Assembly (NCBI RefSeq): GCF_900169275.1
Contig: NZ_FXZC01000003.1
Coordinates: forward strand, 372,001 to 436,000
DNA: 64,000 nt
Direction of reading: 5' to 3'
Origin: Brevibacterium casei CIP 102111
GTDB taxonomy: Bacteria > Actinomycetota > Actinomycetes > Actinomycetales > Brevibacteriaceae
Shown: positions 37,611-45,258 of the stretch, piece by piece
How positions within the stretch are numbered: position 1 is the stretch's first letter
How the letters are laid out: each line of letters opens with the position of its first letter
Translations under genes and position numbers: made by a program
The notes under the pieces: model-generated
Told to the model about the DNA's origin: nothing
Seen by the model: only the letters and a program-made list of their open reading frames with translations
The model's database searches: none

Positions 37611-38039
37611 ATGAAGTACATGCTCATCATGCGCACCGTCGACCAGGCCGCCGTGGACGCGTTCGAAAAGGCCGACTTCAACGAGATCATCGCCGCCATG
37701 GGCGCCTACAACGAGCAGATGGTCAACGCCGGAGTCCTCGCCGATGGGGCCGGACTCACCGACGCCTCCGAGGGCGCGGTCGTCGACTTCGGCGAGGACG
37801 ATCCCGTCGTCACCGACGGCCCCTACGGCGAGTTGCGGGAGCTGTTCAACGGCTTCTGGATCCTCGAGGTGCCCTCGCAGGAGGAGGCGATCGAATGGGC
37901 CAAGCGGGCTCCGCTCGGGGTCGGATCCCAGATCGAGATCCGTCGGGTGACCGGTCCCGAGGACTTCCCGCAGGACAACGAATGGATCCAGAAGGAGCAG
38001 GAATGGATCGCCGAGGGGAAGGTCGGCGGGACATCGTGA
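37611..38039 (+). CDS. YCII/DGPF protein paired with an ECF sigma factor
   Basis: A 142-residue protein that starts MKYMLIMRTVDQAAVDAFEK and has the DGPF core VVTDGPYGELRELFNGFWILEV. Ribosome site AGGAG. Its last bases overlap the GTG start of the sigma factor gene (GTGA). DGPF proteins are the conserved partners of ECF42-type sigma factors (family knowledge), and are usually part of the sigma factor's own regulon; their activity is unknown. Confidence 0.9.
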   Translation: MKYMLIMRTVDQAAVDAFEKADFNEIIAAMGAYNEQMVNAGVLADGAGLTDASEGAVVDFGEDDPVVTDGPYGELRELFNGFWILEVPSQEEAIEWAKRAPLGVGSQIEIRRVTGPEDFPQDNEWIQKEQEWIAEGKVGGTS

Positions 38040-39352
38040 CCCCGACCGGCCCCGGTCATCCGGACCCCGCCGAGGCGGTGGCCCGGGTGATCGCGGCGAC
38101 GTGGCGGATCGAGGGGGCGAAGATCGTCGCCTCCCTCACCCGCCACGTCGGCGATTTCGGGTTCGCCGAGGATCTTGCGCAGGAGGCGCTGTCCGAGGCC
38201 CTGGCAGCGTGGCCGGAGTCCGGGGTGCCGGCGAATCCCGCCGGATGGCTGATGATCGTGGCGAAGCGACGTGCGATCGACGCGTGGCGGCGGCGTGAGC
38301 GCTTCGATGAGCGCATCGCAGCACTCGGGCGCAGCCTCGAGGATGAGCAGGTCTCGGGTTCGGACGCACTGCCCTGGGATCCCGATGCCATCGACGACGA
38401 CGTCCTCCGGCTCGTCTTCATCTCCTGTCATCCCGTCCTGCGCCGGGAGGCTCAGCTCGCGCTCACTCTGCGCGTCGTCGGGGGCCTGACCAGCGAGGAG
38501 ATCGCCCGCGCCTTCCTCGTCCCGGTCTCTACGATCCAGCAGCGCATCGTCCGGGCGAAGAAGGCGCTCGCCGCGGCCGATGTCCCCTTCGCACTCCCAC
38601 CCGCCGACGAGTGGCCGGCCCGACTTTCCGCCGTCCTCTCCGTCCTCTACCTCCTCTTCTCCGAAGGGCATGTCGCGACCGCGGGCCGGGACTGGATGCG
38701 ACCGGAGCTCTCGATGGACGCGCTGCGGCTGACCCGCATCACCGCGGGCCTCCTCCCCCGCGAACCCGAGGTCCACGGACTCGTCGCCCTCATGGCGTTC
38801 ACCGCGGCCCGCTTCCCCGCCAGGCTCGGGCCGGGGCGTGAGCCGGTGCTGCTCGCCGATCAGGACCGGTCCCGGTGGGACCGGTCGCTCATCCGCCTCG
38901 GCGAGGCTTCGCTGACAACGGCGCTGGGGCTGCGCGAGCGGCGAGGTTCCTACACGGTGCAGGCTCAGATCGCCGGCGTCCACTCCTCGGCCCGCCGCTT
39001 CGCCGACACCGACTGGGTGCGCATCGCCGCTCTCTACGCCGACCTCGAGGCGCTCGCGCCCTCGCCGGTGACGAGGCTCAACCGGATCATCGCGATCGCC
39101 GAGGCCGACGGTCCGGCCGCGGGCCTGCGCCTCCTTGACGACAGCGGGATCGCCGATGAGCTCGCCCGCTTCCACCTCGTCCCCAGCGTCCGCGGCGAGC
39201 TTCTCGCGAGGCTCGGCCGGGACGCCGAGGCGGTTGCGGAGTTCACACGGGCCGCGGAGCTGGCGACGAATGAGCGCGAGCGTGAGGTGCTGCGTGGGAA
39301 GGCCCGGCGGCTCGGTGGGGCAGATGCCGCAGTCGTCGATGCGCAGGGGTGA
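38036..39352 (+). CDS. ECF42-like RNA polymerase sigma factor with large C-terminal extension
   Basis: A 438-residue protein. Region 2 is recognisable (FAEDLAQEALSEALAAWP, NPAGWLMIVAKRRAIDAWRR, about 40-87). Region 4 is LALTLRVVGGLTSEEIARAFLVPVSTIQQRIVRAKKAL (about 140-177). The last 250 residues are a helical, TPR-like extension (VLYLLFSEGH, LLADQDRSRWDRSLI, YTVQAQIAGVHS) that in the ECF42 group replaces an anti-sigma factor in controlling activity. The GTG start at 38036 overlaps the upstream DGPF stop, and AAGGTCGGCGGG lies before it. No separate anti-sigma gene is present. Confidence 0.92.
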   Translation: MTPTGPGHPDPAEAVARVIAATWRIEGAKIVASLTRHVGDFGFAEDLAQEALSEALAAWPESGVPANPAGWLMIVAKRRAIDAWRRRERFDERIAALGRSLEDEQVSGSDALPWDPDAIDDDVLRLVFISCHPVLRREAQLALTLRVVGGLTSEEIARAFLVPVSTIQQRIVRAKKALAAADVPFALPPADEWPARLSAVLSVLYLLFSEGHVATAGRDWMRPELSMDALRLTRITAGLLPREPEVHGLVALMAFTAARFPARLGPGREPVLLADQDRSRWDRSLIRLGEASLTTALGLRERRGSYTVQAQIAGVHSSARRFADTDWVRIAALYADLEALAPSPVTRLNRIIAIAEADGPAAGLRLLDDSGIADELARFHLVPSVRGELLARLGRDAEAVAEFTRAAELATNEREREVLRGKARRLGGADAAVVDAQG

Positions 39353-39435
39353 GCGCCGGCTCACCGCGCAGTCGTGAGCGACCTCGCACCCGCTCATTTT
39401 GTCCCCCGGCGTCGCTCTCGCCTAGACTGGTCGAT

Positions 39436-39527
39436 GGCTCCCCGTGCGGCGTCATCTTGTGAACTCCCCCAGGGCCGGAAGGCAGCAAGGGTAAGCGAGC
39501 TCTGGCGGGTGCACGGGGAGTCCTCTT
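39436..39527 (+). ncRNA. ffs: Signal recognition particle RNA (4.5S type)
   Basis: A small SRP RNA. The apical domain has the universally conserved GGCCGGAAGGCAGCAAGGGT AAGC core (39472-39495), which binds Ffh. The ends GGCTCCCCGTGC (39436-39447) and GCACGGGGAGTCC (39511-39523) form the closing stem, and TCTTT follows. A plausible -10 (TAGACT, 39422-39427) lies just upstream. Confidence 0.95.
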
Positions 39528-39653
39528 TGCCCAGATCACGATTCGGCAACTCCCTCTCCGACTGATTCCCCAGGTCAGAGCCGATCCGCCGGCCGCATCC
39601 ATGAGCGCGAGACAACATCCGTCATAGTTTCGAGATGTGGCTTTCCTAGCATT

Positions 39654-41066
39654 GTGCGTGCTCCCCGCTCCCGTCCTGCGAACGAGGTCCCCGATTTGTC
39701 ACGTCTGAAATCCACCGGAGCAGTCGCCGCTGTCTCAGCACTGGCGCTGCTGGCCGCCTGCACTCCGACGAATTCCGATCCCGATGCCACCCGGAAGGAC
39801 TCCGCCACCACCGAGGCCTCCCCCGCCCCGACCTTCCGCGTCGGTGCCGTCGACGACACCGAAACGTCTGAGGGGACCGACGCCGAGGCGACCGAGAGTC
39901 CCAGCGCGACCGCAGACCCCAGCCAGGCACCGACCGGTGAGACCGTCGCGTCGGGATCGTCCGTCGACGTCAAGGCGGGCAAGCGGATCAGTCTGAGCGT
40001 CGAGGGCGCCACCCTCAAGGACGTGACGATCACCGACACCGACCACCCGCGCGTCAGCGCCGATCCCGGAACGTTCTTCGACGAGGCGGGCACCGTCATC
40101 GAGGCCGAGGATCCCGCCGACGACGCGACGGTCCCCGCGCCCGACGGGTCTGCGTCGTGGGTCTCGGAGTTCGACCTCGTCGCCTCGAGCACCTACGAGG
40201 TCACGGCCACCGCGACGACCCCGGACGGGAAGGACCACGACTTCACCGCCTCGGCGACGGTCGATGACTCCGACGGCGATCCGATGGCGGTGCGCACCGT
40301 CCTCTCCGACGACCAGACCGTGGGGGTCGCCGCCCCGATCATCCTCAGCTTCGGATCGACCGTGGAGAAGAAGTACCGCGACGACGTCGAGCACCGTCTC
40401 AGCGTCGATGTCACGGACATGGACGGGAAGAAGCGCGAGGTCGAGGGCTCGTGGGCGTGGCTGCCCGACGATCCGCAGTCGCGCCTGCACTTCCGCCCCA
40501 AGGAGTACTGGCCGGCGCATTCGAAGGTCTCCGTCGACGCGCCGCTGAAGAACGTGCCCACCGCGAAGGGGCGGGTCGGTGAGAACGACCTCACTCTCGA
40601 CTTCGAGATCGGGCGGGAGCAGATCACCGAGGCGAGCGCGAAGACCCACCGCATGGTCGTCACCCGCGACGGCAAGGAAGTCATGGACTTCCCGACCTCG
40701 CTCGGATCGGCGAAGGCACCGTCGTACAACGGCGTCCACGTCGTCATGTCGAAGCACTCGGACTACACGATGACCTCGGCCCGGTGGGGGTACACGACCC
40801 CGGTGAAGTGGGCCGTGCGCATCCACAACAACGGCGAGTTCGTCCATGCGGCACCGTGGTCGGCGGGTGTGCAGGGCTCGCAGAACGTCTCCCACGGCTG
40901 CATCAACCTCACGACGAAGCGCGCGAAGGAGTACTACGACTCCGCGATCTACGGCGACCCCGTCATCGTCAAGGACTCCTCGGTCGACCTCTCGACCGAG
41001 GACAGCGACATCTCGGACTGGGTCTACGACTGGGAGGACTGGAAGAAGATGAGCGCGCTGAGCTGA
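39654..41066 (+). CDS. L,D-transpeptidase lipoprotein (YkuD domain)
   Basis: A 470-residue exported enzyme forming 3-3 peptidoglycan cross-links. The lipobox is ALLAAC (Cys about 35). Two Ig-like domains (about 95-330) precede a YkuD domain whose catalytic site is SHGCINL (His 414, Cys 416), as in mycobacterial LdtMt2. The Ser/Thr/Glu-rich linker (about 40-95) spans the wall. The GTG at 39654 is used; a TTG at 39696 with GAGG upstream gives a cleaner signal peptide and may be the true start. The downstream MarR/GbsR gene overlaps by one base. Confidence 0.92.
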   Translation: MRAPRSRPANEVPDLSRLKSTGAVAAVSALALLAACTPTNSDPDATRKDSATTEASPAPTFRVGAVDDTETSEGTDAEATESPSATADPSQAPTGETVASGSSVDVKAGKRISLSVEGATLKDVTITDTDHPRVSADPGTFFDEAGTVIEAEDPADDATVPAPDGSASWVSEFDLVASSTYEVTATATTPDGKDHDFTASATVDDSDGDPMAVRTVLSDDQTVGVAAPIILSFGSTVEKKYRDDVEHRLSVDVTDMDGKKREVEGSWAWLPDDPQSRLHFRPKEYWPAHSKVSVDAPLKNVPTAKGRVGENDLTLDFEIGREQITEASAKTHRMVVTRDGKEVMDFPTSLGSAKAPSYNGVHVVMSKHSDYTMTSARWGYTTPVKWAVRIHNNGEFVHAAPWSAGVQGSQNVSHGCINLTTKRAKEYYDSAIYGDPVIVKDSSVDLSTEDSDISDWVYDWEDWKKMSALS

Positions 41067-41557
41067 TGACGACGCGACCGCACGACGACGGGGACTTCCG
41101 CGTCGAGTTCGCCGTCCGCTTCGGCACACTGTGGGCGATGTCGGGGGCCTCGGCGCTCGAAGGTCGCATCGCCGGCTACCTGCTCCTCGACTCCTCCGGC
41201 GGGGTGAGCGCCGCCGAGCTCTCAGACACGCTCGGCATCAGCACGGGCACGGTGTCGACGGCGACGAGGCGCCTCATCGACGCAGGCTTCGTCCGCCGGG
41301 TCCGACGGCCGGGTTCGCGGGCGGACGGATTCGTCATGGACGCCGACGTGTGGGCGGGCTTCCTCGAACGCGAGTACGCCTACCTCCGCGCTCAGCGCGA
41401 ACTCGCCACGGCCGCGCTCATGCACGTCGACCCGGGCACGGATGCCCATGCCCGGGTGACGAACATGCACGACTACATGTCCTGGCTCATCGACGACGTG
41501 GACCTTGCCGCCGCGTGGTCACGCCACAGGGAGCGCCTGCGCCGCAACCGGGAGTGA
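41066..41557 (+). CDS. GbsR/MarR-family transcriptional regulator
   Basis: A 163-residue regulator with the GbsR-like start EFAVRFGTLWAMSGASALEGRIAGYLLL. The HTH is VSAAELSDTLGISTGTVSTATRRLIDAGFVRRV (about 45-78) and the helical C-terminus may dimerise. It is coupled to the L,D-transpeptidase gene (TGATG), but MarR-type proteins of this group usually control transporters, so the target is unclear. Confidence 0.85.
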   Translation: MTTRPHDDGDFRVEFAVRFGTLWAMSGASALEGRIAGYLLLDSSGGVSAAELSDTLGISTGTVSTATRRLIDAGFVRRVRRPGSRADGFVMDADVWAGFLEREYAYLRAQRELATAALMHVDPGTDAHARVTNMHDYMSWLIDDVDLAAAWSRHRERLRRNRE

Positions 41558-41565
41558 GCTCAGCC

Positions 41566-42594
41566 CTACCTGTCGAGCTTCTTCACGGCCTCGTCGATCA
41601 TCGGCACGTAGCGCTCGAGCGCCCAGGGCACTGTGAGCGGATTGATGATCGAGGACCCGGTGACGAACGGCTGGTCCTCGGGTGCGACGACGGCGCCGGC
41701 CTTGATCGCCGGAATGTTCGCGTAGACGCCCTGCGACTCGATCTCCTTCCGGTTCTTCTCGTCGGAGTAGAAGGTGAAGATGAGGTCGGAGTCGTTCAGC
41801 TTGTCGGCGTTCTCGAGGCCGATGAGCGCGGAGTCAGTGCCCGGGGCGTCGTACTCCTTGCGCAGATCCTCGATGACCGGGTCGGGCGTGAGGCCGAGCG
41901 CGGAGACCATCGCGACGCGCTGCTCCTGCGGGTAGAAGACGCCGAGCGTACCGGGTCCGGAGTTGTAGATGAAGGAGAAGGTGAGGTCCTTGTACTCCTC
42001 GCGCTTGGCGTCGTCGAGCTGCTTCTTCACGTCATCGACGAGCTTCTTCGACTCGTCCTCCTGACCGAGCGCCTTGCCGATCGTCGTGATCTGCTCGTCC
42101 CACTTGATCGTCCACGGCTGCTCAGGGTAGGCGACGGTCGGAGCGATCTGATCGAGCTGTTTGTACTGCTCGGGGGTGATGCCCGACCACGGCGCGAGGA
42201 TGACGTCGGGAGCGAGTTCGGCGATCTTCTCGACGTCGAGTTCGGTATCGCCCTGGAACTGCTCGGGCAGCTCGTCGCCGCGTTCCTGGACCGCCTCGTA
42301 GATCCACGGCATGTAGCCCGTGTCGTCGCTGCCCCACGCGTACTCCTCCATCCCGACGGGGGTCTTGCCCAGGGCGATCGCCGTCTCCGTCGACCCCTGG
42401 CCGAGGGTGACGACGCGTTCGGGCTCCGATTCGATGACCGCCTTGCCGAGGGCGTGCTCGATCGTCACCGGGGTGAAGTCGCCGGAGCCCGAGGACTCCT
42501 CGGTCGGCGTATCCGGGCTGCAGGCGCTCGCGGTGAGTGCGAGCGCGATGATCGTGCCTGCGGCGATGGTGCGACGCACGAAGTTGAGCGACAT
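41566..42594 (-). CDS. Iron-siderophore ABC transporter binding lipoprotein
   Basis: A 342-residue FepB/FhuD-type binding protein. Lipobox TASAC (Cys about 25), then TIEHALGKAVIESEPERVVTLGQGSTETAIALG, the family's first lobe, and a TAPTVAYPEQPW-like hinge region. It would capture a ferric siderophore at the cell surface. No permease or ATPase gene is adjacent, so it must use components encoded elsewhere. ATG at 42594 has GGCAGGG upstream. An IdeR-like box precedes the gene, indicating iron repression. Confidence 0.9.
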   Translation of the reverse strand: MSLNFVRRTIAAGTIIALALTASACSPDTPTEESSGSGDFTPVTIEHALGKAVIESEPERVVTLGQGSTETAIALGKTPVGMEEYAWGSDDTGYMPWIYEAVQERGDELPEQFQGDTELDVEKIAELAPDVILAPWSGITPEQYKQLDQIAPTVAYPEQPWTIKWDEQITTIGKALGQEDESKKLVDDVKKQLDDAKREEYKDLTFSFIYNSGPGTLGVFYPQEQRVAMVSALGLTPDPVIEDLRKEYDAPGTDSALIGLENADKLNDSDLIFTFYSDEKNRKEIESQGVYANIPAIKAGAVVAPEDQPFVTGSSIINPLTVPWALERYVPMIDEAVKKLDR

Positions 42595-42639
42595 CCCTGC
42601 CCTTTCGTCGGGGTGACCGGAACCCGGCCGGAACTTTGA

Positions 42640-42658
42640 CAAGGACAGCCTAACTTAA
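42640..42658 (-). promoter_or_regulatory. IdeR/DtxR-like iron box
   Basis: Read on the minus strand, TTAAGTTAGGCTGTCCTTG matches the classical TTAGGTTAGSCTAACCTAA box at 14 of 19 positions. It lies 46-64 bp before the siderophore-binding lipoprotein start, where it would overlap the promoter. Confidence 0.6.
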
Positions 42659-42687
42659 CTTTTCAGAAGTTTTGAAATCTCGCCTCT

Positions 42688-42739
42688 GCTCACAGCGGAA
42701 AGGCTCGCTCCCCGTGCCCGCCCGCTCTAGGCTCACAGC
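42688..42739 (+). promoter_or_regulatory. Two GCTCACAGC elements before the ClgR/PopR-like gene
   Basis: GCTCACAGCGG (42688-42698) and GCTCACAGC (42731-42739, abutting the ATG) are 43 bp apart, close to four helical turns. The same element occurs three times before the clpP pair, in the same orientation relative to transcription. TCTAGG at 42725-42730 could be a -10, making the transcript leaderless or nearly so. Confidence 0.55.
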
Positions 42740-43111
42740 ATGAGAGCATCCCCGCCCCCGCCGCGGCTGTGGCGTCAGGCCCTGGGCCGCGTCGTCCGTG
42801 TGCGTCGGACCGAACTCGGCCTCACTCTCGCCGAGGTGTCCCGCCGTTCCGGAGTCTCGACCCAATACCTCTCGGAGATCGAACGCGGCCTCAAGGACCC
42901 GTCGTCGGAGGTCATCGAGGCGATCGCCGACGTCCTCGGTCTCGCCCTGCCCCAGGTCCTCGTCCTCGCCGCCGCCGACACCGAACAGGGATCCCTGCAG
43001 CTCGCGAACCTGGGCGCCCTCGCGTCGGCGCCGGGCCCACACCTCCGCGGCCCCGCGCGGACGGCGGACTTCCGCCCGACCGGCCAGGCGATGCTCGCCC
43101 TCGCCGCCTGA
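42740..43111 (+). CDS. ClgR/PopR-like XRE regulator with ssrA-like C-terminus
   Basis: A 123-residue regulator with the Clp-gene-regulator type HTH: LGRVVRVRRTELGLTLAEVSRRSGVSTQYLSEIERGLKDPSSEVIEAIADVLGLALPQVL (about 15-74). The YLSEIERGLKDPSSE string is diagnostic of the ClgR/PopR family, which activates clp protease genes in actinobacteria. The protein ends GQAMLALAA, resembling the ssrA degron (ALAA), so it may itself be degraded by ClpP. It converges on two clpP genes and shares an upstream repeat with them, which points to direct control of that operon. Confidence 0.88.
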   Translation: MRASPPPPRLWRQALGRVVRVRRTELGLTLAEVSRRSGVSTQYLSEIERGLKDPSSEVIEAIADVLGLALPQVLVLAAADTEQGSLQLANLGALASAPGPHLRGPARTADFRPTGQAMLALAA

Positions 43112-43156
43112 GCGTCGCGCACGCCCGCCGTTGGGCGGTCCGGGCGAGCGCCGTCG

Positions 43157-43738
43157 TCAGACGATCTGATCGACGAGGCCGAACGCCTTCGCCGCCTCGG
43201 CGTCGAGGACGAGATCCCGGTCGAGGTCGGCGTGGATCTGCTCAGGGCTGCGCCCGGTGTCAGCAGCGAGCATCCCCTCGACCTCACGGCGCTGCCTGAC
43301 GATCTCGTCGGCGGCGACGATGAGGTCGGGAATCGTCCCCCGCGCCCCCTCGGCGTGGGGTTGACGCAGCACGACCCGCGCGTGGGCGAGCATCGACCGC
43401 TGTCCGGGCTCTCCCCCGGCGAGCAGCACCGCGGCATCCGCGACGGCCTGCCCCACGCACGTCGTGGCCACAGGCGATCCGACGTGGCGCATCGCATCGT
43501 AGACGGCGGTCATTGCGGTGAGCGAGCCGCCCGGGGAGTTGATGTACATATGAATCGGCAGCTCGTGGCTCGAGGAGTCGAGGTGGAGGAGCTGGGCGAT
43601 GACCGTGTTCGCGACCCCGTCGTCGATCGGGACGCCGAGGTAGATGATCCGATTGCCGAGCAGGTGCGAGTAGACGTCGACGATCCTCTCGCTCCCACCC
43701 GAGCGGTCGATGACGTGGGGAATCGTGTACTGGCTCAT
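43157..43738 (-). CDS. Catalytically degenerate ClpP-like protein (ClpR-type)
   Basis: A 193-residue ClpP-fold protein aligning best with actinobacterial ClpP2 (RIIYLGVPIDDGVANTVIAQLLHLDS, MYINSPGGS). The nucleophile region reads GQAVADAAVLL where active enzymes have GQAAS, so Ser is Ala. The catalytic His in (I/M)HQP is Arg (VVLRQP). The third residue, Asp in DLDRD, is kept. It should therefore assemble into a ClpP ring without cleaving, as cyanobacterial ClpR does. The start overlaps the stop of the active clpP gene by four bases (ATGA), suggesting equimolar synthesis. Confidence 0.88.
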   Translation of the reverse strand: MSQYTIPHVIDRSGGSERIVDVYSHLLGNRIIYLGVPIDDGVANTVIAQLLHLDSSSHELPIHMYINSPGGSLTAMTAVYDAMRHVGSPVATTCVGQAVADAAVLLAGGEPGQRSMLAHARVVLRQPHAEGARGTIPDLIVAADEIVRQRREVEGMLAADTGRSPEQIHADLDRDLVLDAEAAKAFGLVDQIV

Positions 43739-44394
43739 GACCGGACCCCCACCTTGCTCAGCCCGAACGGTCGCCCGGTCCCCATCGGGGCGAAGAGATC
43801 GGACGGGGAGTCGACGATCCGGTCGATGAGACCGTACCTCAGGGCCGCCTCGGCGGAGAACCACCGGTCACGGAGGGAATCGGCGAAGATCCGGTCGTAG
43901 TCCTGGCCCGTCGCCTCGGCGATCCGGGTGAGGACGGAGTCGCGGACCGCGCGGAGGTCGCTGCCCTGGAGCTCGATGTCGGCGGCCGCACCCCCGATCC
44001 CCGACGATCCCTGGTGGAGGAGGATGCGGGCGTGGGGCAGGGCGAGCCGTTTCCCGGGGGTGCCGAGGGTGAGGACGAACTGCCCCGCCGAGGCGGCCCA
44101 CCCGAACGCGACCGTGACGACATCGTTGGGCAGGGTCGCGATGACGTCGGCGATCGCATGCATCATCGGCACCGAACCGCCCGGGGAGTTGATCCAGAGG
44201 AAGATGTCGGCGTCGGGATCCTCTGCGGAGAGCAGGGTGAGGCGGGAGACGATCTCCATGCCGTTGTCGTCGCGGAGTTCGCCGTTGAATACGACGGAGC
44301 GGTACGCGTAGAGCATCCGGTGGGATTCGGGGACGGTGGTCGCGGTGGGGCTCTCGTCATCGGTCCAGGCCGGCGGAGCAGTGTGTGTGGACAT
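43735..44394 (-). CDS. clpP: ClpP protease subunit with intact catalytic triad
   Basis: A 219-residue ClpP most like actinobacterial ClpP1. Serine sits in FGWAASAGQFVL, histidine in ARILLHQGSSG, and aspartate in SLRDRWFSAEAAL. The oxyanion and strand motifs LWINSPGGSVPMMHAIADVI are normal. A 25-residue N-terminal extension rich in Thr/Pro precedes the family region. It is the first gene of a two-gene operon with an inactive paralogue, and three copies of a repeated element lie upstream. ATG at 44394 is chosen over a long unsupported upstream reading. Confidence 0.92.
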   Translation of the reverse strand: MSTHTAPPAWTDDESPTATTVPESHRMLYAYRSVVFNGELRDDNGMEIVSRLTLLSAEDPDADIFLWINSPGGSVPMMHAIADVIATLPNDVVTVAFGWAASAGQFVLTLGTPGKRLALPHARILLHQGSSGIGGAAADIELQGSDLRAVRDSVLTRIAEATGQDYDRIFADSLRDRWFSAEAALRYGLIDRIVDSPSDLFAPMGTGRPFGLSKVGVRS

Positions 44395-44436
44395 GTGCCC
44401 ACCCTGGCACCGGCCGGACCCTGGCGGAATGCGTTT

Positions 44437-44485
44437 CTGCCGTGAGCGGCGCGGCACTGCTGTGAGCAGACGGCGCTGCCGTGAG
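44437..44485 (-). promoter_or_regulatory. Three phased CTGCYGTGAG elements before the clpP pair
   Basis: CTGCCGTGAG at 44437-44446, CTGCTGTGAG at 44457-44466 and CTGCCGTGAG at 44476-44485 (plus-strand reading) are spaced 20 and 19 bp, about two helical turns. On the coding strand they read CTCACRGCAG, preceded by G in the first two, matching the elements before the ClgR/PopR-like gene. They begin 43 bp upstream of clpP, fitting an activator site. Confidence 0.6.
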
Positions 44486-44571
44486 GCGACGATGACGGAG
44501 TCTGAGCTGCGCGGTTCCGTCAGGTCCGGGTGATAGCATCGAAGCCCAACGATGAGTGAGAGGCGGGTGCG

Positions 44572-44874
44572 ATGCTGAGTCTGTGGATGGCGATCCAGCT
44601 CATCGTCGTCGTGCTCAGCGCCGATCTTGACGCGGTCCTTCCGCAGTCCCCGGCGCATCTTCTCGTCCTCGTCCTCCTCGGCGCCGCTCTCCTCTCCCCC
44701 GCCGGAGCCTGGGTGAGCAGCGCCCTCGTCCGGGTCCTCTCCCTGGCCCCGCACGGTCCGTGGCGACGCCGCGAACCCGGCCTCGTCCGTGACGTCCTCC
44801 TCCCGGAGGCCCCGGGCACTCCCGGCACGTCTTTGGCCAGAGCCCCCTCGTTCGTCCTTCGCGCTCACGCCTGA
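44572..44874 (+). CDS. DUF6412-like small membrane protein
   Basis: A 100-residue protein with two N-terminal hydrophobic helices (about 1-20 and 26-55) and a basic Pro-rich tail. I assign it to the DUF6412 group on size, topology and its position before a YidC gene, an arrangement known from other actinobacteria. Function unknown. Confidence 0.6.
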   Translation: MLSLWMAIQLIVVVLSADLDAVLPQSPAHLLVLVLLGAALLSPAGAWVSSALVRVLSLAPHGPWRRREPGLVRDVLLPEAPGTPGTSLARAPSFVLRAHA

Positions 44875-45258
44875 ACGACGACCCTGCCGGAGAGTACTCA
44901 CGCAGACATGCCGCCGGCCGCTGATCGTGCCGCCGGTCGCTGACTTCGCATCGGAGCCGCTTGCTCGTGTGCGATCAGCAGCGGCGAGACCGGCGAACGG
45001 GCTGACTGGCTCTCTCGGCTCGGCCCGTGCGGACATGTCGCTCCGTCGCTGACCGACTGCTGGCCGACCGCGTCTCTGCCTCCGGCAACGCCTCTCTGCC
45101 TGGGCCGGCTCCGCGGACGCACCCGTCCCGCCCTGCAGAACTCACTCGAGGATCTCCGGTCCACGACCGCAGCCGGGTCGGGGCTCGCCTCTCTCGAGGT
45201 CACTGCCCCGTCATTCAGGTGAACTCCTCCACCCCACCACCTCGCGAAGGACCTCACC
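44875..45258. other. Gene-free region before yidC
   Basis: I see no gene, RNA or convincing repeat in these 384 bp. Only the final GCGAAGGACC, a ribosome site for the YidC gene, is clear. A long overlapping frame starting at 45027 is a shadow of the YidC gene. Confidence 0.6.
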
